A stretch of 64,000 nt of DNA, taken from assembly GCA_029961685.1 (NCBI GenBank), contig JARWKL010000015.1:24087220-24151219 (forward strand), read 5' to 3'. The notes beneath the pieces are model-generated. The model saw nothing but the letters and a program-made list of their open reading frames with translations, ran no database searches and was not told the origin of the DNA. The stretch comes from Aristolochia californica. Its lineage: Eukaryota > Streptophyta > Magnoliopsida > Piperales > Aristolochiaceae. Numbering within the stretch: position 1 is the stretch's first letter; every line of letters begins with the position of its first letter. Position numbers and translations under genes: made by a program. Shown piece by piece: positions 24,701-35,273 of this stretch.

Positions 24701-27700
24701 CCGAGAAGGTCTTAGATCGAAGTGTGATCCAAAAGGGTAAATATCGGCCCAAATCTGAAATCTTAGTGAAATGGGTGGGGGCACCGACAGAAGATGCAAC
24801 TTGGGAGAATGAGTGGCGTTTCACCAAGTCCTATCCTGGTTTCATCATTGAGGACAAGGATTCTTAAGGGGTGGGGAATGATATGGCCACATGAAGAGAC
24901 CACGAAGGTAGAGCCGGACATGGCTAAGGTTGTTGGTAATTAGTTAGTGGGTTAGTGGGTTAACAGTTATTTACTTTTAATGGGTTAATCATTTCCTTGA
25001 TCGTAGGAGGTTATTTCCGTTTTCATAGTCATGGGTAGTTTCTTGTATGGCTATATATAGCTAGGATGAAATGTAACAGAGATATGTGTGATTAATCTTG
25101 AAATCTATCTTCCTTACTCTGTCTTCTCCTTCTCTGTTCATTCTCTGTTCATATATTCTTCTTCATCTTAAATTCTTGTATCAGGATATGGCCACATGAA
25201 GAGACCAGGAAGGTAGAGCCGGACATGGCTAAGGTCGTTGGTAATTAGTTAGTGGGTTAGTGGGTTAACAATTATTTACTTTTAATGGGTTAATTAGTTC
25301 CTTGATCGTAGGAGGTTATTTTCGTTTTCATAGTCATGGGTAGTTTCTTGTATGGCTATATATAGCCGGGATGAAATGTAACAGAGATATGTGTGATTAA
25401 TCTTGAAATCTATCTTCCTTACTCTGTCTTCTCCTTCTCTGTTCATTCTCTGTTCATATATTCTTCTTCATCTTAAATTCTTGTATCAGATATTTCAAGA
25501 TTAATCACCATATCTCTGTTACATTTCATCCCGGCTATATATAGCCATACAAGAAACTACCCATGACTATGAAAACGGAAATAACCTCCTACGATCAAGG
25601 AACTAATTAACCCATTAAAAGTAAATGAAATTTTCTACTTAGTTATTCACTTTTTAGGTATCCCTAACTATGGATAAGAGTATAGAAAATTTGCAAGAAC
25701 TAGGTTTTTACTTTTTGAAGTCATTCTCAAAGAATATAAAAAAGTCAGAGGGTTCTTTATGCATCCACTAGGGTGTTCAAAAAGTCTAAACCTTTCATGT
25801 GACCCTAATACAAAGGAACCTTTAGCTCTCTTGCAAAAAGAACAGGTGAACAAAATGTAACACAAAAAAAATGGTTGGGTTGTGGTAACTTCAAAAGTGA
25901 AATTCTTATTGGTTAGGTGCTCATTGTTAGTTGAGCTTGTATACTTACAAAGTAAATGAGTAGAAATAGTTTTGATTCAAGACCAAGATAAATTTGTATT
26001 TTGTTTCTCCTATTCACTTTTCTGGGTTGCACGACTAACTTATGGACATCGAAATGTTCAAAATTCAAATATTATGAGTGAGGTTGACAATATTGACATT
26101 GGTACCTTCTTCCAGAGCCAAGGCTTTGCCAGTGTTATCAAATCATAATCTCTCTGTTATCTTAAGTGTCTCTTGTTGATTTATAGGGCCAACACATAAA
26201 CACAAGAGATCTCAAGGGAAGGAGAGAAGAGAGGAACTCTAACTCTTGGGAGAGAGGAGAGAAGAAACTAAGGGAGAGAAAGAAGAAGAAAAAAGAAAGA
26301 GGTGTAAGGACAAATTTGAATCAAGAGGAAAAGGATTGAATGCTCTACCCCATGCCTTGAGACTATATTTATAATTGTGGGAAGGTGTTTACAATGACTA
26401 CAATGCCCTTAGGGTTACATACTTCAAAAGGAAAAAAACATAAGAGGTCATACACCAGCTTGCATAATTACAATTCTATTCCATCTCTATGGAAGTTCTC
26501 CTTATTTACTAGCCATGTCATCCCTACACACGTGTCTTTTAACATCTCTCAATAAATTTGTGTTGACCTTAAAGAAAAAAAGAAAAGGAGTTTGTATGCT
26601 GTAAAAGAGATGATATATTTGCTTTATAAAAAAAAAAAGAGATGATATACTTATTGCCTTGTTGCGTTAGTAAGGGCAAACTAGTCTGCCAGCCAACATC
26701 AACCATGCTATCCTATAGGGGTGTGAATGGTATACAAAATGGAATAACCTATTATGTATACCATTTCAAGCACCATATTCCATATCAATTCTGTCTAATT
26801 ATTATTTGAAGGTATTCCGATTCTATTTATTTACCCGGTTATTGACCTGGTAAATGGGTAAACAGATAAATAAGCAGAAAATAGTAAAAAATGATTAAAA
26901 TATAAAACACTTAAAGAAAAAGAAAAAAGAAAACGTAATGTCTAAAGACAGTAAAAAGTCATATAACATCAAACATAAGGTCTTTCCTGCATATATTTAG
27001 AAAAAATATTTCAAAAAGATAAATCTACATCATCATTACATCATTTGAATTTGATGCTGGCCTATGTTTGTTTATCTGCAAAAAATAGAGAGAATGATTA
27101 TCACAATTACTGCTGCAGTACTGGTTAATGCAAATAATCATCCTATTTCTGTTTTTTAATAAAAGATAATTCAGACAAAACATTCAAAAGCTACGGGCTA
27201 TTGTAGTCCTTTCAGCCTTGAAAATCCCATTAGAGTTACAAACATAATTATACACTTCCTATGGCATCAAATGATCAAACTAGACCATTGTTAAATAGCC
27301 ATCATTCCTCGACAAATTTCTTCTATAACATTGACTTCCTTATAAAAGTGAGACATCCTTAACTCTTCTCCCAAACTAAAAATCCATTTACAGTTTATAC
27401 AGAAATGGGAATTGGGACAAGAGATTGAGGGCTTTAAATAGAGAGCTTTAGAGAGAGAGTGTTTAATTCTTTTGAGGGAGGGAACAAGACTAGAGGGAGG
27501 TGGTTGAGCTAGGGGCTGAGACTCTGAGAAAAAGACGGTAGAAGGGATATGACGAGAGGTAGAGAGGCTTTACAGAGAGAGGAAGGGGGGACGAGTGACA
27601 GATTGATTGAGAGGGGGCTTAGGGTTTGAGGGAGAGAGGCTGAGAAAGAGAGGGCAAACTTTTGGAGAGGAATGGAGGCTGGAGCTTGGAAGTGAAAGAT

Positions 27701-30700
27701 CTGAGTGAGAGAGAGTAGAGGGGAAGAAATTCCAAAGCGTCGAGCATATCCTCTTGGTCAATGGTTGGAACAGGGAATAGTGAAAATATGGTTAGAATTA
27801 GAAACTTAGAATATATAGGTATTTAAAGAAATTGTGTTATTACCCTTACATAAATGGTATTCGGGTAATCAGATATGGTATAGGTATTACCCGATTCGGT
27901 TCCTTTTAATGAGTGGTAGATGGGTAAAATTACCTGATTACATATATGGATACAATTTTTTGTTCCGTATCTAGTTTGTTTAATAAACAACAGATGAATA
28001 ATCAGGAAATGGGATAAAACTGACACCCCTACTAATTTAGGAGTCATTGTAACTGTTTCAACATGTTCTTTCATGATACTTCCTATTTTTGTTGGAAATG
28101 CTTGTAAGCCTTCTTATTGTATCAAAAGTCATGGAAAACTTCATTTTTAATGTCTTGTTATTTTGGTTGTATTAAGGCATTATCAGGTTATATTACTCTA
28201 CTGAATGCTGTATTAAGCATGCTTATTTTTTATTTTTTATATAACAATGAGAAAAGAGGTTTCATTAGGGAAGCTCTAAGAAATGAGGATTAATTGATGT
28301 AGAGAGGCTTTTTATGTTTAACCTTATCTAGGCCCTTGACAATATGCGGCTGACAATCCTAATATCTTTGCTTCCTGTTGTATTTGATCATAATTCTACT
28401 TTCAAAGGAAAAAAGAATACTTATCAGCATCTTGCATCTTCTTGAGAACATTATTTGATTACATTCTTACACATCTATGCACATATTGCCTTGAAATTTC
28501 TGGAATATCCTGTGTGAGGTCTTGGGTTCAAGTCTCACCAGGATTTAGGGTGTAGTCTGTGTCTATTCAACATTTACAATAAACTATACAACATCTGTTA
28601 ACTCTCAAAGAAAAATTATTTTACTGAAGATTCATGTGTGCTTGACGTATTATGAGCATTGTTGAAGGTGGACACTGTACTGTGTGTAATATTAGCTTGA
28701 TGCCATTTTGTTGTAACTACTACTTTCTGTTTTTGTCATCAATATAATTTATAGATTTGTTTTGATATTATATTCTTTAGATTTCTAAATTTAATATCTT
28801 AATCTCTCGTGTCTGTATGGTTCGTGGACAATTTCTGGTTGAATAATCAAGATTAGGGCCAGAACTATGAACTTTGGTCCAAGAAACCAAATATGGAAGT
28901 AGAGAAGCAGTTGGTTGTTTCGTACATTTATGTACACTTTTGGTTATGTGAGCATATTCAATATCCAAAGATAAATTCTGGCTGGCTGCTTTCTTTACTA
29001 GTTTCTGAGGAGAGGTGCATGGATTGTCTTCTATTTTTCTTTACCTGTGCCTTGTGTTAAGTTTTTGAGTGGGTTGACATTTCAACACTTTGTATGCACT
29101 GATAAAATATATGTGTAAAATAAGAATATGCTATTTTATCAAATTTTAGGAGCTATGGTGCCTCATGAATAGTTCTCTTCTAATGAAACAGGGATATTTA
29201 TGGGAATAAGTAGTTCATTTAGCAGAATAAAAAAGCATATGGAATCATGTTAATATTTCAATTTTGTTTTTCTTTTAGCAAAACATTAACTAATTTCCAA
29301 AGTTCCATAAATATTTTGATTCTCACTTATCTGTTTCAACAGTTGGAGACATTCAAGAGACAGCTGATGCAATCATTGAATGATGATAATGCACATGTAA
29401 GATATTACTACAATGATCTCTTTTGTTTTACTGGGTAGTCACAGTTGTTATTTTCTTCATATGAACTGCCCAGACCAAGCTATTGTTGAAAACTCAACAG
29501 TTTTCTTGTTATTCTACAGCAAGCAGAGACGGTTGATATTGGGACATGTGACCAATCAGTCACAAAATCCTCCTTGGTGAAGGGTAATATTTACATTCTT
29601 GAGTGTAATTGGCTTATTATACTTACATTGACGATATATTAAGCATGAATGTTTAAATCTTTTTATGGTATTATAAATCAGATGAGTCCTCAAATGGCTA
29701 CATGGCAACAAATTATGTTGGTGGCTCCACTGGAAACAGGGAGATAGAAGGTAAAGCTGCTTTTACATAAGTCTGTTGGAGTGTTGACACCCATTTTTTT
29801 GAAAGCCAAGTGTTTACATTGTGATTCTTGTTTTTATTTTTTTATGTAATTCAAAATCTCTATTTGCTTACAGCTTCACGGTATATTGGTCAGAGATTTT
29901 CAATGACTCCGTATATCACTCCACGATTTACTCCCACAGAAACACCTAAAGTTACTTCAACAGGTGGTTCTCCTAGGGGATATTCGGCAGCTGTATCTCC
30001 AAAAAATGTATCTGGTAATTTTGAAGGTAGGGGATTGTTGTCATCATGGTATCCCTCAAGTACACAGTCCTCTGCACCGAGCTCCCCTCCTCGTGGACGC
30101 TCTTTGCCTGGTGAGTATAATATAAGTTTTCACTGTAGAGCTTCTAAATGATTTTATCCAGACATTGGACTACTTTGGTGGACTTAGTTTACCATTTTGC
30201 TTGTTGCATACACTGTATTTCCTTGTATTATGTTACTAACTGAGGTTGTGTGCTTATCAGCACGAACTCCTCGTATTGATGGAAAGGAATTCTTCCGCCA
30301 AGCCAGGTTAGTCCATGTATTTTTTATAAGTTCCTAGAACTGCTTTATGTTATTGCTAAAATTTAAAATCATTTTTAATAATATATCATTTCTTGACATT
30401 ATGTACTTCAGAAGTCGTCTCTCATATGAGCAGTTTGGTGCTTTCTTAGCCAACATTAAGGAGCTCAATGCCCAGAGGCAATCACGGGAGGTAATACAGT
30501 TTCTGGAACAAACAGCTTTTGCAATGACCCTACCGGGCTGTATCATTTCTGATTCATAGCTCTTGCCACTAATTATTATCTAATTGACAAATTATGCTTC
30601 TTTGATGAAGGAAACCTTAAGGAAAGCAGAAGTGATATTTGGCATCGAGAACAACGATCTCTATTTATCTTTCCAGGGATTGCTAAATCGCAGTGCAGCT

Positions 30701-30703
30701 TAA
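17929..30703 (+). CDS. Conserved plant coiled-coil protein (At1g16520-like)
   Basis: Nine exons in one frame: 17929-18213, 18569-18637, 29343-29396, 29520-29583, 29682-29750, 29874-30110, 30261-30306, 30412-30490 and 30611-30703; 331 aa. The N-terminal part ([20 protein letters not shown], then [20 protein letters not shown] and [20 protein letters not shown]) is a coiled coil that continues through [20 protein letters not shown] and [18 protein letters not shown]. The middle is Ser/Pro/Thr-rich and probably disordered ([20 protein letters not shown]). The C-terminus has the conserved block [20 protein letters not shown], then [20 protein letters not shown], and [20 protein letters not shown]. 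From memory it matches the Arabidopsis At1g16520 family, conserved in land plants and without an established biochemical role. ATG 17929 (or 17932) is preferred over the in-frame ATG at 17848 because relatives start there. All exon borders and phases fit, so the gene looks functional despite the transposons in intron 2. Confidence 0.9.
18687..18740. repeat. (TC)n(AC)n compound microsatellite
   Basis: A run of CT units followed by about 15 AC units, in intron 2 of the coiled-coil gene. Confidence 0.95.
19491..19795 (+). repeat. 5' LTR of gypsy copy 2
   Basis: 305 bp, TGATATGG...TGTATCA. It contains a TATA-like box TATATATAG (19664-19672), so it could drive transcription along the host gene's sense strand. 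It differs from the 3' LTR at several single bases (for example AAGTGTG for ATGTGTG and AAGTCTATC for AAATCTATC), consistent with a relatively young but not brand-new insertion. Confidence 0.95.
19809..20030 (+). repeat. 111-bp tandem duplication in leader of gypsy copy 2
   Basis: 19809-19919 and 19920-20030 are near-identical direct copies, each starting CTGTTACRACTCCGGGATTC and ending with TTCTTTCCGTCGTT then YCGAA. It starts immediately after the primer-binding site. Copy 1 appears to carry only one such unit, so the duplication is specific to this insertion or lineage. Confidence 0.85.
20459..20476 (+). other. A18 tract directly upstream of gag start (copy 2)
   Basis: 18 A residues followed by CC and the ATG in good context (CCATGG). 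Copy 1 has an equivalent A22 tract, so the feature is shared by the family. Confidence 0.8.
20479..24867 (+). pseudogene. gag-pol polyprotein of gypsy copy 2, five in-frame stops
   Basis: One uninterrupted reading frame of 1463 codons with stops at 20830, 21193, 22309, 22414 and 22873 and no frameshift. Domains in order, by codon number: retrotransposon gag (about 80-225); CCHC knuckle [14 protein letters not shown] (301-314); aspartic protease [11 protein letters not shown], where the usual DSG or DTG is DGG (D379); reverse transcriptase with FFDD (D714, D715); RNase H (ECDASG, D860); integrase zinc finger (starting H1044) and DDE core D1114, D1174, E1210 with the D-35-E spacing; C-terminal chromodomain (about 1410-1451, [19 protein letters not shown]). 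A single gag-pol frame is common in chromoviruses. With the stops and the altered protease triad it is not expected to make active protein, though the final 650 codons (end of RT to chromodomain) are open. Confidence 0.93.
24866..24878 (+). other. Polypurine tract of gypsy copy 2
   Basis: AAGGGGTGGGGAA directly before the 3' LTR, overlapping the gag-pol stop. It would prime plus-strand synthesis. Confidence 0.8.
24879..25183 (+). repeat. 3' LTR of gypsy copy 2
   Basis: 305 bp, TGATATGG...TGTATCA, preceded by the polypurine tract. It carries a private CTAGG in place of CCGGG after the TATA-like box. Confidence 0.95.
25184..25488 (+). repeat. Second, directly abutting LTR
   Basis: Starts GGATATGG where the other LTRs have TGATATGG and ends TGTATCA. 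It follows the 3' LTR with no spacer and no target duplication, forming an LTR-LTR junction. It differs from its neighbour at a few bases (ACCAGG, GGTCGTT, TTATTTTCG), so it is not a simple copy of it. Confidence 0.9.
25489..25626 (-). repeat. Inverted partial LTR
   Basis: Reverse complement of the central part of the same LTR, from GATTAATCTTGAA back to ATTTACTTTTAATGGG. It lacks both LTR ends and runs directly into the GAAATTTT flank at 25627. It forms an inverted repeat with the LTR next to it. Confidence 0.9.
25635..26715. other. Intron 2 sequence between gypsy and hAT-like element
   Basis: No gene. The stretch 26190-26300 is purine-rich (GGAGAGAAGAG, AAGAAGAAAAAAG). I cannot assign the rest. 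Confidence 0.5.
26716..28031. mobile_element. Non-autonomous hAT-like DNA transposon
   Basis: Ends TAGGGGTGTGAA... and ...TGACACCCCTA form short terminal inverted repeats of the hAT TAGGGGTG type. Flanking 8-mers CTATCCTA (26708-26715) and CTAATTTA (28032-28039) agree at 5 of 8 bases, a possible decayed 8-bp target duplication. Subterminal sequences share GGTAAT and TACCCG motifs near 26830-26880 and 27845-27895. The middle (27410-27740) is strongly purine-rich (GAGAGAGG). No transposase is present. Confidence 0.6.
28500..28560 (+). other. Possible SINE or tRNA-derived fragment
   Basis: CTTGGGTTCAAGTCTCACC resembles a pol III B box (GGTTCAANTC). No convincing A box or tRNA fold precedes it, so this is weak. 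Confidence 0.25.
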
Positions 30704-33523
30704 ACCTTCCACGGAAAATTCTCTGACGGAAGAGCTATAGTAGCAAGTACTCTTTCTGCCTCTCTCACTCGTGCACACATGAGTGGATGTGTGACTATTT
30801 GGTAGTGTTTAATTCAGTAGCATCAGTTGATTACAATGGTTCTTGTACGACACTCTTAACCTCATCTTCCCCACCTCCTACAGGTACTTTGTGGTTTCTT
30901 TCTGTGGCCTTGTTACAGATGAAATGGATGCACAACAGGCGGACAACTTTAACTGAGAGGAAGATGTAATGGTTACTTCAACATTGCTGAGCTAACACCT
31001 AACCGAAGATTGGTAAGCGTCGTTCTTGTTTGTGTAGGGCATAAAGTGGATACCTGGTGGCAGGCTTGGTAAATTATTAGCCCATGTTATGCTCATGGCG
31101 TACTCTTCAGTTCCTCTGAACAGTTTCTTAATGCCAATCTGGTTTTGACCGGAAGGGTTACTTGTTTATTTCAATAGGTTTAATTGAAAATGTATATTTA
31201 TAACTCTACCTGTATCAATGTTGATATATTTTTGTCAAAACAATCTGATGCACTTCGTTTTCTGTTTCGAATCCGTTTGAATTTTGTGTCTGCTGCTCGT
31301 AAATCTCATCATTCTTGTTACTTTGTAGCTCAAGTGGCAACACAGACAGAATCAGATAGTAAAAAACGACTGCCCAGAACCTCCTTTTCTCACCCAGAAC
31401 CTGAACTCTGTAATGCTTAAAAGAGTACGCTTTGAGGCTTACCCAAAAGCTCCGTGGAGCTTCTCTCTACTCTAGTTTTGATTAATTGAAATTTCAACGC
31501 AAAGTAAGCCTTCGAGGCGTACTAATATTGAATGACATTGATCAGAAAGAACTAAAATGCTCTCAAAAGGATACTCAGCTATTTAAAGGTTCGCTAACAA
31601 AAAAAGTATTTCTCGAATGAGTATTGAAGCAAATGTCAAGCATTAGCTTCTAATAGTTTCTAGGTGACATAGGTTCAAACAATACTATATTCACTTAGGT
31701 CCTTTATAATAATAAATCAAAACATTTTAGCTATAGAAGAGAACTTTTTTTTCCCACCCATGTACCAAATATATAGAACTTGACTATCACTTTATTTAGC
31801 AGAAAGTAGAGGATAAAGTTACTCTCACATCTGTTCCCAATGATGACGAAGTTACAAATATCTTTACATAGATCATGGTTAACAATAGTGATGAAATTAG
31901 AGTGATTAACTGAAACTAGTATAACTTGCTCCTTAAAAGTAGAAATTTCAATTCTAATTAAGAGTAATTAGAGTAATTAGAGTAGTTACTTTAGCTAAAT
32001 AGGAGTTTCTTTTGGTCATCCCTCTCTCCCTCCTCCCTCCTTCCATTATAGAATAGATACCTCCCTCAGGCATCTTATCTTCTCAATAGTTCTCTTTAGA
32101 TGTCCTCCTTTTCTTCTATTGTTCTCTTTTTGGGCAGGTAAAAAAGTAAATAGCTACAAACAATTGATCCCAACAATCATATTAGGTTTCCATGCACAAA
32201 ATGTTGTAAAGATTGATTAAATACAGAAAGCTCTGAACATCCGGCATTCTTCCAACGTTGGCGCAGACGAAAAGAAGGATCAAACCGAACAGGTTATATG
32301 TCATAGCTCTTAAACAGCCCTGCTGTAGCAAATCAAGCTTAGTTTAAACAGCCCAGTGAGAGAAGTAAATTTTAAGGGTATTGAATCCTCCGGGGCAAAA
32401 GGCAAACCAGACTAAGGTTAGGCCAATTCCCACCAAGCATCTCAAAGGCCATCTCTTCTTCCTTCCTCTGTCAAAAGTGCTTCATTGTTGACTCTTTGAT
32501 ATCTGGGCACTTCAATCCAAAATCTAGGCTTCTACGGCCTGCACTTATCCTTTGCTTTAACCTAGAAACGACATGAAAGTATTCAAAGAGGGGAAGTGTC
32601 CGTGTGATTGTCGCTAAAGCTTCGTAAATTACCTGTCAAATCTATCATCTGTCACTAGCTTAAGCTAGGTATCAATTCCTCAATTTGCAGGCTTCATTGT
32701 TCACCCAATGCCAGCGGCTTACTACCGGGGATCCGTACAAATCAGGACTGCTATATTCCCATCATCAACTTGAAGATGGGCAATGGAGTTTCGTCTGGTT
32801 GTTTCTCCCAAGACAGGCAATCTATATTTCCTCTGCTGTTCACATTCACTTCCGCAAAAAACTAAAACAGGTGATAGGGAATAAAAACATGAACATCTAA
32901 AAGAAATCCTTGTCTTCTTGACAGGATCTCCTTTCGAGGGGAAAGTCCATCCTACTTGCAGTTGAATGGATTGGGTTGTAAATGAAAAAGGAGACAAACC
33001 CAGAAGAAAGTAGTCCCAGAGCCACAAAGATGGTAACATGGAGAACAAAGAATACTTCTAGATGTAGCGGAAGCAGAGACCCAGAACATGGAAACACCCT
33101 AAATCTCCAGTGATCTTGTTCAACATGGCCTTGCTCTACAGATTCACTTCTCATGGCATCTAACTGTCAATAAAAACGAGTTCAGTAGGGGAACACGATG
33201 CCACACATCAATCAATACAGAGACAAGTTTGTCAGGCTGGAGATTGCAATCTCTCTCTCCAGTCGAACCCAGTCTTTCTTTTGCTTTTTAACAAATTTCA
33301 TAAAGGAAGACCCTTTGAAGCTTGTTGCAGAATTGTCTGCAGTAAATTGGTCCTAGAGCCAATGAAATGGGGAAGACAGAAACCGAAAACCACCAAAATA
33401 TTTACGTGAAATAATCGGAAAGATTGGGGTGCAAAGGTATCGGATTCGGATGGACCGTCCAAGATCCCTTCTTTCACTTTTTTATGTTTTATGTCAGATT
33501 GTCATTTTCTTCATGGTGAAAAA

Positions 33524-33622
33524 ACAAAAGAAAATAACTCAACTCAACTCTTTTCTCTCGAGTCTTCACTTTGAAACAAAAGAAAATAACTCAGTTCTTT
33601 CTCTTGAGTCTTCACTTTGAAA
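33524..33622. repeat. About 50-bp tandem duplication
   Basis: Two copies of ACAAAAGAAAATAACTCA...TCTTGAGTCTTCACTTTGAA follow each other, the second a few bases shorter. Confidence 0.8.
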
Positions 33623-34103
33623 CTTGTAACTTAACTCAACTCAATTCAACCCAGCTCCTAAATCAGCCCAGTTAATTCCCATTTACTTCCTCTGGGATGG
33701 TCCAAAACTAAGATTTGCCATATCAGTATCAGGTACTATATGTTTATGCATAGGAATCTTTTAGCATAAGGTTAGATATTGAGGATGCATTAAGCCAAAT
33801 GTCCAAACTTATATCCAACTTAAGAAATCCAAATCGACGACATAAATTAGGACGAATCGGACGAATCGATCGATGCTTAGTAACAATTATGTATACTAAT
33901 CTTTCAACTATAAACTTTAAGAAGCTAATTATAAGGAAATAAGTTGATGGAGATCATGTTTAGGTAAGCCTTTATGGGCGTCATGGATGATAATTAGTAA
34001 TGGGGTTAATCAAATGAAAACCAGACCAAGGCGGGGGCCTGGCTCCTAGTGTTTGGCAACTTGCTTGTTCAGGCATGCATAAACGACAAACAAGTTAAGG
34101 CTG

Positions 34104-34110
34104 TATAAAT
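34104..34110 (+). promoter_or_regulatory. Probable TATA box of the CCT-motif gene
   Basis: TATAAAT 49 bp upstream of the ATG at 34159, implying a very short 5' UTR. Confidence 0.55.
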
Positions 34111-34158
34111 TCACGTCCAGGCTCCACCCATTCATAGATTCAATCGTTGGTAGCAGAG

Positions 34159-35273
34159 ATGACCTCGGTTCCTCACGTCACCACAGACCCAGAATGCAAT
34201 TTCCAGGCGGGGTTTTGGGACATTCCCACCGCCGGCGACAACTGCGGCGTCTGGGCTGCAGACAGCTTCCACCTGGGTTCCGGCCAACTCGATACAATCT
34301 GGTCGGAAATCGACGATACCCCCTCGGACTTCCAGACTGCGTTTCCTGACCGGTTTGGAGTCTCGGTGATGGACACGGCCGGGGTCGAGACGAAGCTGGA
34401 TGGAGAGTTCAACTGTGCTCCCGCGAATTCTTGCGGGTTGATGGAGAACTGCGGCGGGTTCGTTCCGGATTTCCGCTGTGGTTACGCCGCTGCTTCCATG
34501 GATGATCTCTGGGTATTTACGGACCCAATCTGCTGCTCATTTTTCTTCGTGTTCGTATCTCTGAATGGATTCTGGATTTAGCTAAACATTTTTTTTTTTT
34601 TGGTGAATCTGCAGGAGTTTCATGGCAATTCGCTGTCTAAGAATGGAGATTCCGGTGCAAAAGTGGCCCGTTACTCTGTAGAAGAAAGAAAGGGAAGAAT
34701 TCTAAGATACTTGCAGAAGAGAAATCAGAGAAACTTCAACAAGACGATCAAGGTAAAGCTTCAGCTCGTTTTATATTAAATATTTAATATGCTAAAAAGC
34801 TAGCTTTAGTTCTGCTCAAGCGCCATGTGCTTAAAGTGTCTAAATCCATCTGAAGCTTCCATCTGTTTTTACTCCAGTATGCATGCCGTAAAACCCTAGC
34901 AGACAGACGCCGACGAGTCCGAGGAAGATTCGCCAGCAACAATGAAATTCATCGGGCCGAGGAGGAACACCATGACAACAGAAACAAGGTATAATCAACT
35001 TAACTATGAACTTGTCAAAACTAGAATTCAGGTGAATGAAATTCATTCATCAACAGTTCCAAAATGTACCTGTTTGATCATTTTCCGTGAACTTAGTTTC
35101 AACGAAACTAGTATTATTAAACGAGCAATAACTCATAATAAAGATTCATTAACAAGCCTTCTTATAAAACTCCTCTCATGGCTTTCCCTTGGATGAAATT
35201 GCAGGGTGAAGATAATGGAGTGGATTGGTATGAGCAGGCCGTGTGCATTTATCCATTCTTATTACTCGACTGA
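34159..35273 (+). CDS. CCT-motif family transcriptional regulator (CMF)
   Basis: Four exons: 34159-34512, 34615-34752, 34878-34988 and 35205-35273; 223 aa, all junctions in phase 0. The first 118 residues are acidic and rich in Cys, Gly and Asp (for example GVWAADSFHLGSGQLDTIWS) and may act in activation. Exons 2 and 3 encode a clear CCT domain: ARYSVEERKGRILRYLQKRN, then QRNFNKTIKYACRKTLADRR, then RRVRGRFASNNE. There is no B-box zinc finger or response-regulator domain, so it belongs to the CCT-only family rather than CONSTANS-like or PRR. CCT domains bind NF-Y subunits and DNA in the nucleus; relatives control flowering or sugar and plastid responses. The target here is unknown. Confidence 0.9.

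Larger units (their letters stand above)
19491..25626 (+). mobile_element. Ty3/gypsy chromovirus with extra LTR pieces (copy 2)
   Basis: Order: 5' LTR (19491-19795), primer-binding site TGGTATCAGAGC (19797-19808, matching initiator tRNA-Met), leader, gag-pol (20479-24867), purine tract AAGGGGTGGGGAA (24866-24878), 3' LTR (24879-25183), a second complete LTR in direct tandem (25184-25488) and an inverted LTR piece (about 25489-25626). The whole composite is flanked by GAAATTTT (19483-19490 and 25627-25634), which includes the expected target duplication. The short LTRs and a C-terminal chromodomain suggest a chromovirus, perhaps Reina-like; the clade is inferred. It sits in an intron of the coiled-coil gene in the same orientation. 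Confidence 0.95.
18638..29342 (+). other. 10.7-kb intron 2 of the coiled-coil gene
   Basis: Flanked by AAAG|GTGAGA and TTTCAACAG|TTGGAG, joining NRDLAK to LETFKRQ in phase 0. It contains a CT/AC microsatellite (18687-18740), the gypsy composite (19491-25626) and a hAT-like element (26716-28031). The rest is AT-rich. The gypsy genes run in the same direction as the host gene. Confidence 0.85.
30704..34158. other. Intergenic between coiled-coil gene and CCT gene
   Basis: 30704 to about 31140 is probably the 3' UTR of the coiled-coil gene. Near 31424-31525 a short imperfect inverted repeat pairs GTACGCTTTGAGGCTTAC with GTAAGCCTTCGAGGCGTAC, perhaps a small MITE. 32240-33170 has open frames of up to 108 codons on both strands that I do not recognise and do not call. 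The tandem repeat at 33524-33622 is listed separately. Confidence 0.5.
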
